Below are positions 43,846 to 52,798 of a DNA stretch of 62,345 bases, piece after piece. How positions within the stretch are numbered: the stretch's first letter is position 1; each line of letters opens with the position of its first letter. The notes under the pieces are model-generated. The model saw nothing but the letters and a program-made list of their open reading frames with translations, was not told the DNA's origin and made no database searches. The position numbers were made by a program, and so were the translations under genes. Source of the stretch: Thermohalobaculum xanthum (GTDB lineage Bacteria > Pseudomonadota > Alphaproteobacteria > Rhodobacterales > Rhodobacteraceae); NCBI RefSeq assembly GCF_016623495.1, contig NZ_JAEHHL010000013.1, positions 1 through 62,345 of the forward strand, read 5' to 3'.

Positions 43846-44125
43846 TCTCCCCGTCTCAGCCGCGCGGACTGCCTAGCGGCTGGCGGGAGGCAAGTAAATG
43901 GCGGCACGCGGCGGTGGCGCGTCAGATCTCGAGCACGCCATGCACGCCGCCGAGCCGGCTCTGGACCTACACCACCGGGGCGGCGCTAACTTGGTGCCCG
44001 GCCGCGCTGCTTGTGCGGGAATTGTCACGGCCCGGCGCGCGGCGCGTGACAGCGCATTGCCGAAACTGGGGCCTGATGCTAGGTGAGCCGCTGACCGTGA
44101 GACCGACAGAACCCCAGGAGCTCCC
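43846..44125. other. 280-base spacer upstream of ahcY
   Basis: Contains the promoters of the divergent HD and ahcY genes. A 7-base inverted repeat TGTCACG (44023-44029) / CGTGACA (44045-44051) with a 15-base spacer lies 75 bases before the ahcY start and could be a regulator site. I looked for SAH or SAM riboswitch cores known upstream of ahcY in other bacteria and could not recognise one. No supported coding frame. Confidence 0.45.
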
Positions 44126-45520
44126 ATGACCGCCGATTACGTCGTCAAGGACATCGCGCTCGCCGATTTCGGCCGCAAGGAGATCGAGATCGCCGAGACC
44201 GAGATGCCGGGCCTGATCGCCTGCCGCGCCGAGTTCGGCGACGCGAAGCCCCTCAAGGGCGCGCGGATCACCGGTTCGCTGCACATGACGATCCAGACCG
44301 CCGTCCTGATCGAGACGCTGGTCGCGCTGGGCGCCGAGGTGCGCTGGGCGTCGTGCAACATCTTCTCGACCCAGGACCATGCCGCCGCCGCCATCGCCGC
44401 CGCCGGCGTCCCGGTCTTCGCGGTCAAGGGCGAGACACTCGAGGATTACTGGACCTACACCGACGCGATCTTCCAGTGGCCGGACGGGCAGCCCTCGAAC
44501 ATGATCCTCGACGATGGCGGGGACGCGACGATGTACATCCTGCTCGGCGCCCGCGCCGAGGAGGGCGAGGACATCCTGTCGAACCCGGGCTCGGAGGAGG
44601 AGGAATACCTCTTCGCCCAGATCCGCAAGCGCATGAAGGCGAGCCCCGGCTGGTTCGTGAAGCAGCGCCACGCCATCAAGGGCGTGACCGAGGAGACGAC
44701 GACCGGCGTCAACCGGCTCTACCAGCTGATGGAGAAGGGCCGCCTGCCGTTCCCGGCGATCAACGTCAATGACAGCGTCACCAAGTCGAAGTTCGACAAC
44801 AAGTACGGCTGCAAGGAAAGCCTGGTCGACGGCATCCGCCGTGGCACCGACGTGATGATGGCCGGCAAGGTGGCCGTGGTCTGCGGCTACGGCGATGTCG
44901 GCAAGGGCTCGGCCGCGTCGCTCAAGGGCGCGGGCGCACGCGTGCTGGTGACCGAGATCGACCCGATCTGCGCGCTGCAGGCCGCGATGGACGGCTACGA
45001 GGTCGTCACCCTCGAGGAAGCCGCGCCGCGCGCCGACATCGTCATCACCGCGACCGGCAACAAGGACGTCGTGACCGTCGATCACATGCGCAAGCTCAAG
45101 GACATGTGCATCGTCGGCAACATCGGCCACTTCGACAACGAGATCCAGGTCGCCGGCCTCAAGAACTTCAAGTGGACGAACATCAAGCCGCAGGTCGACA
45201 TGGTCGAGTTCCCGGACGGCAAGCGGATGATCCTGCTTTCCGAAGGGCGGCTCCTGAACCTCGGCAACGCGACCGGTCATCCCAGCTTCGTGATGTCGGC
45301 GAGCTTCACCAACCAGGTACTGGGTCAGATCGAGCTGTTCGCCAAGGGCGAGCAGTACGAGAACAAGGTCTACGTCCTGCCCAAGCATCTCGACGAGAAG
45401 GTGGCCCGGCTCCATCTCGAGAAGCTCGGCGTGAAGCTCACGAGGCTCTCGGACCAGCAGGCCGAGTATATCGGCGTCAAGCCGGTCGGCCCGTTCAAGC
45501 CCGACCACTACCGCTACTGA
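44126..45520 (+). CDS. ahcY: adenosylhomocysteinase (SAH hydrolase)
   Basis: 464 residues, the size expected for the form with the bacterial insertion. It cleaves S-adenosylhomocysteine to adenosine and homocysteine using bound NAD+. Landmarks: [52 protein letters not shown], the NAD loop [50 protein letters not shown] and the C-terminal [21 protein letters not shown] ending in KPDHYRY, which reaches into the neighbouring subunit. aggagct lies just upstream of the ATG. Convergent with a methyltransferase gene. Confidence 0.98.
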   Translation: MTADYVVKDIALADFGRKEIEIAETEMPGLIACRAEFGDAKPLKGARITGSLHMTIQTAVLIETLVALGAEVRWASCNIFSTQDHAAAAIAAAGVPVFAVKGETLEDYWTYTDAIFQWPDGQPSNMILDDGGDATMYILLGARAEEGEDILSNPGSEEEEYLFAQIRKRMKASPGWFVKQRHAIKGVTEETTTGVNRLYQLMEKGRLPFPAINVNDSVTKSKFDNKYGCKESLVDGIRRGTDVMMAGKVAVVCGYGDVGKGSAASLKGAGARVLVTEIDPICALQAAMDGYEVVTLEEAAPRADIVITATGNKDVVTVDHMRKLKDMCIVGNIGHFDNEIQVAGLKNFKWTNIKPQVDMVEFPDGKRMILLSEGRLLNLGNATGHPSFVMSASFTNQVLGQIELFAKGEQYENKVYVLPKHLDEKVARLHLEKLGVKLTRLSDQQAEYIGVKPVGPFKPDHYRY

Positions 45521-45535
45521 GGCCGGGCGGACCAG

Positions 45536-46207
45536 TCAGGATGCCGGCGGGGCGCTTTCCCGCCGGCGGAAGATGGCGACAAGCCCCTGCGCGTCCGCAT
45601 GCTCGTGGTCGGCGCCGCGATAGACCGGGACGAGCACGAAGTCGACGGGGGTAATGACCTCCTTCGCCACCAGCGTCGCGAAGGCCGAGCCGAACCCGGC
45701 CTCGTCGAATGCCTCCTCCTTGATGCCCAGCGCGAAGAGGGCGCCGGGTGCCGCCACGCGCATCAGCTCGGGCAGGCAGCCGGGCCCGACATGGCCATGG
45801 GTGAAGGTCCCGGTGCTGATGAACCCGCCATAGTCGCGATCCGGCATGGGCAGGGGCCTGGTCAGGTCGGCGACGATCCGCTTGCGGTAGAGGCCCTTGG
45901 CGCCGGCGACCTCGAGCATCTCGGCGGAGATGTCGACGCCGTCGATCGGGATACCCGGCAGGGCGGCGGCGACGAGCCCCGTGCCTGCCCCGATATCGAG
46001 GACGGGCACGTTCCGGTCCGTCATCCGCGCGCGAAACAGCGCGGCGACCTCGGCCGGATAGATGTAGCCATGGCTTTCGGCGAAGTCGCGATCGTAGTCG
46101 CGCGCCCATTCGCCATAAAGCCGCACCGAATCCTGCGGCGTTTTCAACGCATAGGCCGCCTCGAGCGAGCCGCCGGCGTCCTTCTTCCCGTCATCGGAGG
46201 AACTCAT
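45536..46207 (-). CDS. class I SAM-dependent methyltransferase
   Basis: 223 residues. Motif I is PVLDIGAGTGLVAAAL, the acidic end of strand 2 is IDGVDISAEMLEVA, and motif IV is DYGGFISTGTFTHGHVG. The N-terminal part (LYGEWARDYDRDFAESHGYI) is typical of UbiE/Mg-protoporphyrin-like small-molecule methyltransferases. The substrate is unknown. It sits tail-to-tail with ahcY, which removes the SAH product of methylation; this may be chance. A 9-base stem (GCCGGCGGG/CCCGCCGGC, 45543-45567) lies in its 3' end and could help terminate ahcY transcription. Confidence 0.82.
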   Translation of the reverse strand: MSSSDDGKKDAGGSLEAAYALKTPQDSVRLYGEWARDYDRDFAESHGYIYPAEVAALFRARMTDRNVPVLDIGAGTGLVAAALPGIPIDGVDISAEMLEVAGAKGLYRKRIVADLTRPLPMPDRDYGGFISTGTFTHGHVGPGCLPELMRVAAPGALFALGIKEEAFDEAGFGSAFATLVAKEVITPVDFVLVPVYRGADHEHADAQGLVAIFRRRESAPPAS

Positions 46208-46235
46208 GGCGCGAGCCTAGCAGCCCGCGCGGAAA

Positions 46236-46269
46236 TGGAAAGGGCCGAGGCGGTCGCCCGCCCCGGCCC
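46236..46269 (-). terminator. terminator of the outer-membrane protein gene
   Basis: Stem GGGCCGAGGCGG (46242-46253) with CCGCCCCGGCCC (46258-46269), one mismatch, 4-base loop. On the minus strand it is followed by TTTCCATTTCC and it starts 19 bases after the stop. Confidence 0.65.
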
Positions 46270-46287
46270 CGCGGCCTCGCAAGGCGC

Positions 46288-47217
46288 TCAGAAATGGATC
46301 ACGAGATCCGTCAGGAAGCGCCAGCCATAAGCGTCGTACTTGTCCTGCAGCACGTTCACGTCGGCGCCGACGCCGAACATGACGTTCTCGGTGACGGCAT
46401 AGCGGAAGCCGCCGCCGATGGTCAGGATCGTGTTGGGATTGGCCGATCCGAGGTCGATGATGTCCGCGCCCGTGAGCTTGTCGAGCGGCGCCGCCGAGCT
46501 CGGGATCTGGTCGCCGCCGTCGATCGGCACGAACAGGTTCATCTCGAGCGCCGGGAAGAAGTTGTCGAACAGCTCGTAGTCGCCGTGCAGCGAGGCAAGG
46601 AACGTCGAGGTTCCGGTGTCGCCGAGCGCGATCTGCGCACCGATCATGCCCTGGAGCTGGGTGCGGTCCCACAGCTTGGCGGCCGAGACGAACGGGTTGA
46701 GATAGCCGCCGTCGATCCCGTTGAGCTCGAGTCCCGCGGTGTCGAGGTTGCCGACCGGGATCGTGTAGCGCAGGCCGGGCGTCACGATCAGCCCGTTCGC
46801 CGGGTCGCTGACCACGGCGTATTTCAGGCCGATGGCGATGTCGTTCCAACCGTCGGCATCAGGCAGGCTGTTCTTGAAGTCGATCCAGGAATAGCCGTCG
46901 GTCGTGGCGATGAAGCCGAGCCGGTCGGTGATCGCAAGCCGCGCCTGGATGCCCACGACATTGACGTTGCCGCCATCGCCGGCGCCTGCCGGAAAGTCGT
47001 TCGGGATGTCGTGATAGGCGTAGAACGGCTTCACCTCGGTGGTGATGAAGGGGGTCTCGTTGAACACCGGGTTGGTGATCGGCGGGCGGTAGTCGGTGAA
47101 TCCGACCTCGCCGAACGAGCCTTCGAGGTCGAGGCCGAACGGCCCTTCGGCTGCGGCGGGCGATGCGATCATGGCGGCCAGCAGGGCGGCGCCCGTCAGG
47201 ATGGTTGAACCTCTCAT
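46288..47217 (-). CDS. outer-membrane beta-barrel protein
   Basis: 309 residues. Signal peptide ILTGAALLAAMIASPAAAEG, cleavage after AAA. The mature protein is made of alternating short amphipathic strands (for example LAITDRLGFIATTDGYSWID, WNDIAIGLKYAVVSD, LIVTPGLRYTIPVG, TILTIGGGFRYAVTENVMFG) and ends in the C-terminal phenylalanine (LTDLVIHF) typical of Bam-assembled barrels. It looks like a conserved alphaproteobacterial porin- or transporter-like barrel; the exact family and cargo are unknown. The start at 47217 has ggagaagg upstream. An FNR-type box lies about 98 bases before the start. Confidence 0.8.
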   Translation of the reverse strand: MRGSTILTGAALLAAMIASPAAAEGPFGLDLEGSFGEVGFTDYRPPITNPVFNETPFITTEVKPFYAYHDIPNDFPAGAGDGGNVNVVGIQARLAITDRLGFIATTDGYSWIDFKNSLPDADGWNDIAIGLKYAVVSDPANGLIVTPGLRYTIPVGNLDTAGLELNGIDGGYLNPFVSAAKLWDRTQLQGMIGAQIALGDTGTSTFLASLHGDYELFDNFFPALEMNLFVPIDGGDQIPSSAAPLDKLTGADIIDLGSANPNTILTIGGGFRYAVTENVMFGVGADVNVLQDKYDAYGWRFLTDLVIHF

Positions 47218-47529
47218 TGTCCTTCTCCGTTCGTATGTCATCTCGATGGCCCGGAACTCCCCTCTCCAGGCCGTGGCCCGCTTGTGACGCCGTGTTGCCC
47301 TGGCGGCATTGATCTGGGTCAGATGCGCGCTCTGGTCGCAGGACGCGCAAGAATGTGTGGCCCCGTGGCCATCGCCGGGCACGGCACCCGCCATGCCCGC
47401 CGCCAATTGGGCGGATCGCGGATTTCGTGCTTTACTCGGGGACCGCGTGGCGACAGGTTCTGCCCGAGCGTTGCCGGCGCGTCGCGTCGGTCCACCGGTG
47501 GCACGGGATGCCGCAGGCGGAGGGGATGG
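47218..47529. other. 312-base divergent spacer between the OMP and glycosyltransferase genes
   Basis: Holds the FNR-type box (47309-47322) and presumably both promoters. Open frames cross it in several phases but none has family features or a plausible start. Nothing else was recognised. Confidence 0.5.
47309..47322 (-). promoter_or_regulatory. FNR/FnrL-type box upstream of the OMP gene
   Basis: TTGAT-CTGG-GTCAG, matching TTGAT-N4-ATCAA at eight of ten defined positions. FnrL sites in Rhodobacter tolerate G at these places. Its centre is about 98 bases from the OMP start, which would leave a leader of about 57 bases if the box sits at -41.5. It could also act on the glycosyltransferase gene 208 bases to the right. 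Confidence 0.5.
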
Positions 47530-48867
47530 ATGATCAGCCTGTACACGCCGATCCTGCCGCAGCGGACAGGGACGGCGGACTATGCGAACCTGATGCTGCG
47601 CGACCTCGCGCGCGCGGGCGTGCCGCGCACGCGGGTGCGGGTCGTCGTCGACAGCGGGCGCATCGACATGACGACGGCCACCGTTCCCGGCGGGTATGAC
47701 GTCATTTCCTACCGTGCATTGCCCAATGTCGTGGCGCCGGGCGACACCGCCATCTTCTTCATCGCGAACAACGAGCATCACGGCTACATCCACGCCGCGC
47801 TCCGCGATCTGACGGTGCTGCCGGGTGGGCGCGTGATCGCCGTCGTGCACGAGCCGTGCTGCGCGATGCTGCTCGACAGCCTCGCCTTCCACTATCAGCA
47901 CGGCTTCACGCTGGAATCGCTCAAGGCATCGCTGGCGGCCCAGTATGGCGCGATGACCCCGGTGTTCCTGTCGCAGTTCCGCGACGGGTATCTGTCCGAC
48001 ATCTTTCACTTCACCAGCCACGCGCTGGGCCATGTGCTGACGAAGGCGCACGAGGTCTGGACGCACAGCCTCTATGCCGCGCTCAAGCTCACCCTCGAGT
48101 CGACGCTTGCGCCCGAGAACCTTCCGCGTTTCCGGCTGGTCGCGCATCCCGACTACGACCCGCTGGCGCCGCCACGGCCGGCCCATAGTGCGACGCCGGT
48201 GACGCGACGGACGCCGGATGCCGCGCCGGCCGAGCCGCACTTCGTGGTGGGTGTGTTCGGATGGGTGTCGCGCCCCAAGCGCGTGATCCAGGCGATCCGC
48301 GGCTTCCACCGGTTCCTGACACGGCTCGATCCCGACGAGCTCGACGCGATCGAGATGCGCGTCGTGGGGGCGCTGCCCGATCCGCGAAGCTACGATCCGC
48401 GCGGCGCCGCGGCCGAACTCGGCCTCGGCGACCGGATCGTTTTCCACGATTTCGTCGACTCGGAAACCTTCCGCCAGCTGCAGGCGACCTCGAGCATCCA
48501 GCTCAATCTCAGGTATCCCTCCTGCGGCGAGACCAGCGGCACGCTGAAGGGCGCAAGCCAGTCCGCGGTGCCGTCGATCGTGACCGATTACCAGGCGTTT
48601 CGCGAGGTCGAGGCCGACGAGGCGATCAGTTTCCTGCCCGGGCGGGAAGAAGACGAGATCGCGGATGCGCTGCACCGCCAGTATCTTCGCTGGTCCGGCC
48701 GCGCCGCGCCGCAGCCGCGAGAGCGCGTGGTGCCGGCGCCGACGAGGCAGCGGCTCGACCGGCTGATTGCCGGCATCGCCGGCGCCGGCGACACGGGCGA
48801 GACCCGGCTTGATACGGGCGTTGCCCAGGGGACGGACGATCGCGGCCGAAAGATCGCGAGAGCATGA
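47530..48867 (+). CDS. glycosyltransferase, GT4-like
   Basis: 445 residues. The N-terminal Rossmann half starts ISLYTPILPQRTGTADYANL, with a TGTADYA motif of the kind seen at the acceptor site of GT4 enzymes. The C-terminal half shows VVGVFGWVSRPKRVIQAIRG, then RVVGALPDPRSYDP, LGDRIVFHDFVDSETFRQLQ and the nucleotide-sugar-binding SIQLNLRYPSCGETSGTLKG, with the Glu of the E-x7-E motif. No membrane helix is seen. It probably extends a surface polysaccharide; donor and acceptor unknown. The ATG at 47530 has ggagggg just upstream. Its stop overlaps the next start (ATGA). Confidence 0.8.
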   Translation: MISLYTPILPQRTGTADYANLMLRDLARAGVPRTRVRVVVDSGRIDMTTATVPGGYDVISYRALPNVVAPGDTAIFFIANNEHHGYIHAALRDLTVLPGGRVIAVVHEPCCAMLLDSLAFHYQHGFTLESLKASLAAQYGAMTPVFLSQFRDGYLSDIFHFTSHALGHVLTKAHEVWTHSLYAALKLTLESTLAPENLPRFRLVAHPDYDPLAPPRPAHSATPVTRRTPDAAPAEPHFVVGVFGWVSRPKRVIQAIRGFHRFLTRLDPDELDAIEMRVVGALPDPRSYDPRGAAAELGLGDRIVFHDFVDSETFRQLQATSSIQLNLRYPSCGETSGTLKGASQSAVPSIVTDYQAFREVEADEAISFLPGREEDEIADALHRQYLRWSGRAAPQPRERVVPAPTRQRLDRLIAGIAGAGDTGETRLDTGVAQGTDDRGRKIARA

Positions 48868-49601
48868 AGCACATGTTGGACGGACGGAGCACGATGGCGG
48901 TCTTCAGCGGCGGGGCAAAGGTCTCGGAACTCGAGAAAAAGCTGGCGCGCATGGAGGCGCGCGTCGCCGAACTCGAGCAGCGGCTCGCGCGGAGCGAGAC
49001 GCGTTTCGAGATGTCGGTGCGGTTCTTCGAGCATCGGGTCGATCAGATCTACGCGCGAATCCTGCCTGTGCTGGGTCGCGAGACGGGACTGTTCGCGGGT
49101 CCCGACGAGCCGGTGGCGTCGCCCGCCCTGGTCGCCCGCCCGGCCGGCGAGGTCGAATCCTTCAGCTCGCTCGCCGACGCGTCCGATGGCTTCCTGCGTC
49201 CCGGCCGTTACGGCTCGCCCTTTGCCGAGGCGGGCTTCCGGCTGGCGCTCGGCCTTGCGGTCGAGCGTGACGGCGCGGTCGAGGTCCAGTCGGACCAGCG
49301 CGGTGCGGCCATGTTCGGTCCCTACAAGCGGATGACCCCGGGCGACTACCGCCTGCTGTGGACGGTAGCGCCGGCCCCGGACGCGACGGGCAGCGTCGCG
49401 CTGGGGTTCGACCTCTACTCGCCCACCATCGACCGGGTGATCGCCCATGCGAACCTTACCGGCGTGCTCGATGGGCCGCGCACGGTCGAGCTGCCGGTGA
49501 CCATCGGCCCCGAGCTGAGCGAGGCGGTCTTCGAGCTGCGCGTCCACCAGCAGGGCGGCGCCGCGGCACGGATTGCCGCGCTTGATCTCATGTCCGCCTG
49601 A
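48864..49601 (+). CDS. hypothetical protein with N-terminal coiled coil and beta-rich domain
   Basis: 245 residues, no named family recognised. Residues about 20-60 form a heptad-type coiled coil (KVSELEKKLARMEARVAELE, then QRLARSETRFEMSVRFFEHR). The C-terminal 130 residues look like a beta sandwich (EAGFRLALGLAVERDGAVEV, GDYRLLWTVAPAPDATGSVA, PRTVELPVTIGPELSEAVFE), similar in feel to carbohydrate-binding or C2-like modules. It is translationally coupled to the glycosyltransferase, so a role in the same polysaccharide process is likely. The start could also be the internal ATG (MAVFSGG). Confidence 0.7.
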   Translation: MKHMLDGRSTMAVFSGGAKVSELEKKLARMEARVAELEQRLARSETRFEMSVRFFEHRVDQIYARILPVLGRETGLFAGPDEPVASPALVARPAGEVESFSSLADASDGFLRPGRYGSPFAEAGFRLALGLAVERDGAVEVQSDQRGAAMFGPYKRMTPGDYRLLWTVAPAPDATGSVALGFDLYSPTIDRVIAHANLTGVLDGPRTVELPVTIGPELSEAVFELRVHQQGGAAARIAALDLMSA

Positions 49602-49699
49602 GGGCGACGCGACCGGTGGCCGGCCCGTGACCCCCCGAAAGCCGGATTGCTTCGGCGGTGGCGCCTCGGCGGCACTGCTCACTGCCAGGGAGACCGCCC

Positions 49700-50662
49700 A
49701 TGCGGCGCTGTGTTCTTCATATCGGAAGTGAAAAGACCGGGACGACCAGCATCCAGGCGCATTTCGGCCGCAGCCGTGAGGGGTACCGCGCGGCCGGCGT
49801 GCTCTACCCCGAGACCGGAAGCCTGCCGGGGCTGTTCGTGCACAAGGGCATCAGCCAGGCGATTCGCGGCGATCGAGGCGAGATCGACCACAGGATCTTC
49901 GAGGCGCTCGCCGCCGAGGTCGGGGCGGCCCCGGACTGCGCCACGACGGTGATCTCGTCCGAGTTCTTTCACAGCGAGTTTCGCCTGCCGGGTCGGATCG
50001 CCGCCGTGCGCGAGGCGCTGGGCGCAATCTTCGACCGGATCGAGATCGTGCTCTATGTCCGCCGACAGGACCGCATGGCCGTGAGCATGCATTCCACGGC
50101 CCTCAAGGGGGGCTGGTCGGCCGAGAAGAACCCGCTCTCGGTGCGCAAGGGCAAGGGTGACTACTATTTCGATTTCGCCGCGATCGCCGACAACTGGAGC
50201 GCCGCCTTCGGGCGCGAGGCGCTGAGGGTGCGCGTCTATGACCGCCGCTCGCTGCTCAACGGCAGCATCATCGACGATTTTTGCGCCGCGGCGGGCGTCG
50301 GGCGGGTCGAAGGCGGCGTGGACCTCGCCCTCAACGTCTCGCCGTCGTGGCAGGCGCTCGAGGTGATCCGGCTGTTCAACACCGGGAGCGCCGGGAACGA
50401 TGCCGACCTGCGCCAGCGGCTCTGGCGCTGCCTGTCGGACCAGGAAGGCGACCGGACGCCGTTGCTGCCGCGCGCGCAGGCCGAGGAGTTCCTCGCCCGG
50501 TTCGCCGCGTCGAACGAGCGTCTGGCGCAAGAGTATCTCGGTCTCGACGCGGCAACGCCCTTCGACCAGGACTTCTCCGACTACCCCGAGGAGCGCCCGC
50601 ATCTGACCCCGGTCGAGATCGTCGAGCGGCTTGCCGCCTGTTTCCCGGGCCGAGAAGCGTAA
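49700..50662 (+). CDS. sulfotransferase-like protein
   Basis: 320 residues. The N-terminal P-loop-like HIGSEKTGTTSIQAHF corresponds to the 5'-phosphosulfate-binding loop of PAPS-dependent sulfotransferases. Later, IEIVLYVRRQDRMAVSMHS resembles the 3'-phosphate-binding region (Arg and Ser). The C-terminal half is helical with DQDFSDYPEERPHL. The start at 49700 (MRRCVLHIGSEK) has ccaggga upstream; 14 earlier in-frame codons are less likely. It probably modifies a cell-surface glycan made by the two genes just upstream; the acceptor is unknown. Confidence 0.72.
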   Translation: MRRCVLHIGSEKTGTTSIQAHFGRSREGYRAAGVLYPETGSLPGLFVHKGISQAIRGDRGEIDHRIFEALAAEVGAAPDCATTVISSEFFHSEFRLPGRIAAVREALGAIFDRIEIVLYVRRQDRMAVSMHSTALKGGWSAEKNPLSVRKGKGDYYFDFAAIADNWSAAFGREALRVRVYDRRSLLNGSIIDDFCAAAGVGRVEGGVDLALNVSPSWQALEVIRLFNTGSAGNDADLRQRLWRCLSDQEGDRTPLLPRAQAEEFLARFAASNERLAQEYLGLDAATPFDQDFSDYPEERPHLTPVEIVERLAACFPGREA

Positions 50663-50824
50663 GCGCGCCGTCTCGCGCGAAGGCCCGAGCCCGAACCGGG
50701 GCCGAGGGCAACCCGATCGGTCGCCAGGCTGGCATCTCGATTCCCGCTGCGCCAATCTAGGGCCCCGGCGCACGCAGCCCCGCGACGCGCCTGTCCTGTC
50801 CTGTCCGTTGCGGAGTGGAGATCG

Positions 50825-51352
50825 ATGTCCGGAACCCCTGACGCTCGCGCCATTGCCTATCGCCACCCGCAGCCGACCGCGATGCTGCCCGACATCCTGA
50901 TCGGCGGCGCGCTCGATCTCGATGCGGACCCCGGGGACTGGGTGCCGCAGGCCGAGAACGTCTGGTTCCGGCCGCTGCTGCTCTGCGTCTCGGCCGGGTA
51001 CTACGTCAACCTCCTGAGGGTCCGGAAATCCGGCATCCTCTCGCGCCACCGGCATTCCGGGCCCGTGCACGCCTTCACGCTGCGCGGCTCGTGGCATTAC
51101 CTCGAGCATGACTGGGTGGCGCGCGAGGGCGGTTACGCGTTCGAGCCGCCGGGCGAGACCCATACCCTGGTCGTGCCCGAGGGCGTCGAGGAGATGGTGA
51201 CCCTGTTTCACGTGACCGGCGGCTACACCTATGTCGACCCGGACGGCGTGGCCTGCGGCTACGAGGACGTCTTCACCAAGCTCGATGCCGCCCTTGCGCA
51301 TTGCGACCGAAGCGGGCAGCCGCGCTCGCGCGTCGAGGCGCTGATCCGCTGA
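50825..51352 (+). CDS. cupin-domain protein of the 2,4'-dihydroxyacetophenone dioxygenase type
   Basis: 175 residues. The cupin core has the metal pattern SRHRHSGPVHAFTLRGSWHY and EGGYAFEPPGETHTLVVPEG, with three His and a Glu positioned for Fe(II). The opening PTAMLPDILIGGALD and VPQAENVWFRPLLLCVSAGY match proteins annotated as 2,4'-dihydroxyacetophenone dioxygenase, which splits an aryl ketone C-C bond. The true substrate here may differ. The ATG has gagtggag upstream. It precedes the HAAT transporter genes on the same strand by 164 bases. Confidence 0.75.
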   Translation: MSGTPDARAIAYRHPQPTAMLPDILIGGALDLDADPGDWVPQAENVWFRPLLLCVSAGYYVNLLRVRKSGILSRHRHSGPVHAFTLRGSWHYLEHDWVAREGGYAFEPPGETHTLVVPEGVEEMVTLFHVTGGYTYVDPDGVACGYEDVFTKLDAALAHCDRSGQPRSRVEALIR

Positions 51353-51516
51353 TCGGCCATCACCCGCCGCGCGGTTCCGGCGCCCTTCCGCCGGCGCCGT
51401 GAAACCGAATTTCAAAAAATTGGCCAGAACAGTTGACCGCTCGCTGCCCTTGCGGAAAGCTGTGCCCCGACATGAAGCGGCCGCCCGGACGGCCCAACCA
51501 CCAAGGGGAGGACATC

Positions 51517-52749
51517 ATGACGATCTCACGCAGGTCTGCCGTCCTGGCGCTCTCGGCACTCGCCATCGCGGCCGGCATGGGCGCACCGCGCCCGGCCATG
51601 GCCGCCGACGACATTCCCGTAGGCATTCTCCTGCCGCTCTCGGGGTCGGTGGCTCCCATCGGGATCAACAACCGCCGCGGCCACGAACTTGCGATCGAGG
51701 AGATCAACGCCGCGGGCGGGATCAAGTCGCTGGGCGGCGCCAAGCTGGTGATGGTCGACGGTGACACCCAGGGCAACCCGAATGTCGGCATCTCGGAGGT
51801 CGAGAAGCTGGCGCGGCGCGATGTCGTCGCGATCATGGGCGCCTATCAGTCGGGCGTGACCTTCCCGACGACGCAGATGGCCGAGCGCCTTGGCGTCCCC
51901 TATATCGACCCGGTCGCCATCGCCGACTCGATCACCGAGGGGCGCGGCTTCAAGTACACCTTCAAGGTCTCGCCGCTGGCGTCGTGGTACGCGCGCGACC
52001 AGATCCGCTTCGTCGTCGACACGTCGACCGCCGCGGGCAATCCCGCCAAGAGCGTCGTGCTGCTGCACGAGGACACGCTGTTCGGCACCTCGACCGCCGA
52101 GGGTCAGGTGAAGGCGGCGAAGGAATACGGCCTCGAGGTGCTGGCCGACATCTCGTATCCCAAGGATACGCCCGACATGACCTCGATCATCGCGCAGGTG
52201 AAGGACCTCAACCCCGACGCGCTGCTGCTGGTGTCCTATATCAACGACGCGGTGCTGATCACCCGGACGATGAAGGAGCTGGGGGTGAACATCCCGATCG
52301 TCGGCACCTCGGCCGGCCATATCGACCCGGCCTATATCACCAACCTTGCCAAGGATGCCGACCTGACCTTCACGGTCGGCGAGTGGAACGTCGACATCGA
52401 CAAGGCGGGCGCGGCCGAGATCGCCAAGCGCTTCGAGGAGAAGTTCGGCGTGCCGATGAACGGCCACGCGGCCGAGACCTACATGTCCACCATGGTGCTG
52501 CGTGATGCGCTCGAACGTGCCGGCTCGACCGACCGCGCCAAGCTGCGTGACGCCCTGGCCGAGACCCGCATCTGCGGCGACGACAACATCCTCCCCTATG
52601 ACTGCATCCGCTTCGGCGAGAGCGGCCAGTCGCCTGAGGCGCAGCTGGTGGTTCTGCAGATCGTCGACGGTGTCCACAAGACCGTGTGGCCGCCCGAGGT
52701 TGCCGCGACCAAGCCGGTTTGGCCGGTTCCGGCCTGGGACGCGCGCTGA
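51517..52749 (+). CDS. ABC transporter substrate-binding protein, branched-chain amino acid (HAAT) type
   Basis: 410 residues. The signal begins with TISRRSAVLALSALAIAAG (an RR pair suggests Tat export, though Sec is possible) and cleaves near AMAADD. The mature Leu/Ile/Val-binding fold shows IPVGILLPLSGSVAPIGINN, RGHELAIEEINAAGGIKSLG, GAYQSGVTFPTTQMAERLGV and LLVSYINDAVLITRTMKELG. Such proteins bind amino acids, amides, urea or aromatic acids; the ligand is not readable by eye. The start at 51517 has aaggggag at ideal spacing. A strong hairpin follows the stop before the permease genes. Confidence 0.9.
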   Translation: MTISRRSAVLALSALAIAAGMGAPRPAMAADDIPVGILLPLSGSVAPIGINNRRGHELAIEEINAAGGIKSLGGAKLVMVDGDTQGNPNVGISEVEKLARRDVVAIMGAYQSGVTFPTTQMAERLGVPYIDPVAIADSITEGRGFKYTFKVSPLASWYARDQIRFVVDTSTAAGNPAKSVVLLHEDTLFGTSTAEGQVKAAKEYGLEVLADISYPKDTPDMTSIIAQVKDLNPDALLLVSYINDAVLITRTMKELGVNIPIVGTSAGHIDPAYITNLAKDADLTFTVGEWNVDIDKAGAAEIAKRFEEKFGVPMNGHAAETYMSTMVLRDALERAGSTDRAKLRDALAETRICGDDNILPYDCIRFGESGQSPEAQLVVLQIVDGVHKTVWPPEVAATKPVWPVPAWDAR

Positions 52750-52770
52750 GCCACGCCATGCGACGATGCG

Positions 52771-52798
52771 CCAGCGCGCCCCCGCCGGGGCGCGCTGG
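52771..52798 (+). terminator. stem-loop between binding-protein and permease genes
   Basis: 12-base perfect stem (CCAGCGCGCCCC with GGGGCGCGCTGG) and a 4-base loop, with no T-run. In ABC operons such structures protect the upstream message and lower downstream expression, so that binding protein exceeds permease. It lies 21 bases after the stop. Confidence 0.65.

Noticed and set aside
43846-44125. SAH or SAM riboswitch upstream of ahcY
   Set aside because: No conserved core of a known class could be recognised by eye; only a simple inverted repeat was visible.
46288-48675. N-terminal extension of the outer-membrane protein to 795 codons
   Set aside because: The extension runs antisense through the glycosyltransferase gene; the signal peptide and ribosome site fix the start at 47217.
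50795-50815. Short tandem repeat TGTCC (three copies) before the cupin gene
   Set aside because: Only three 5-base units outside any coding frame; too short to support phase variation or a repeat element.
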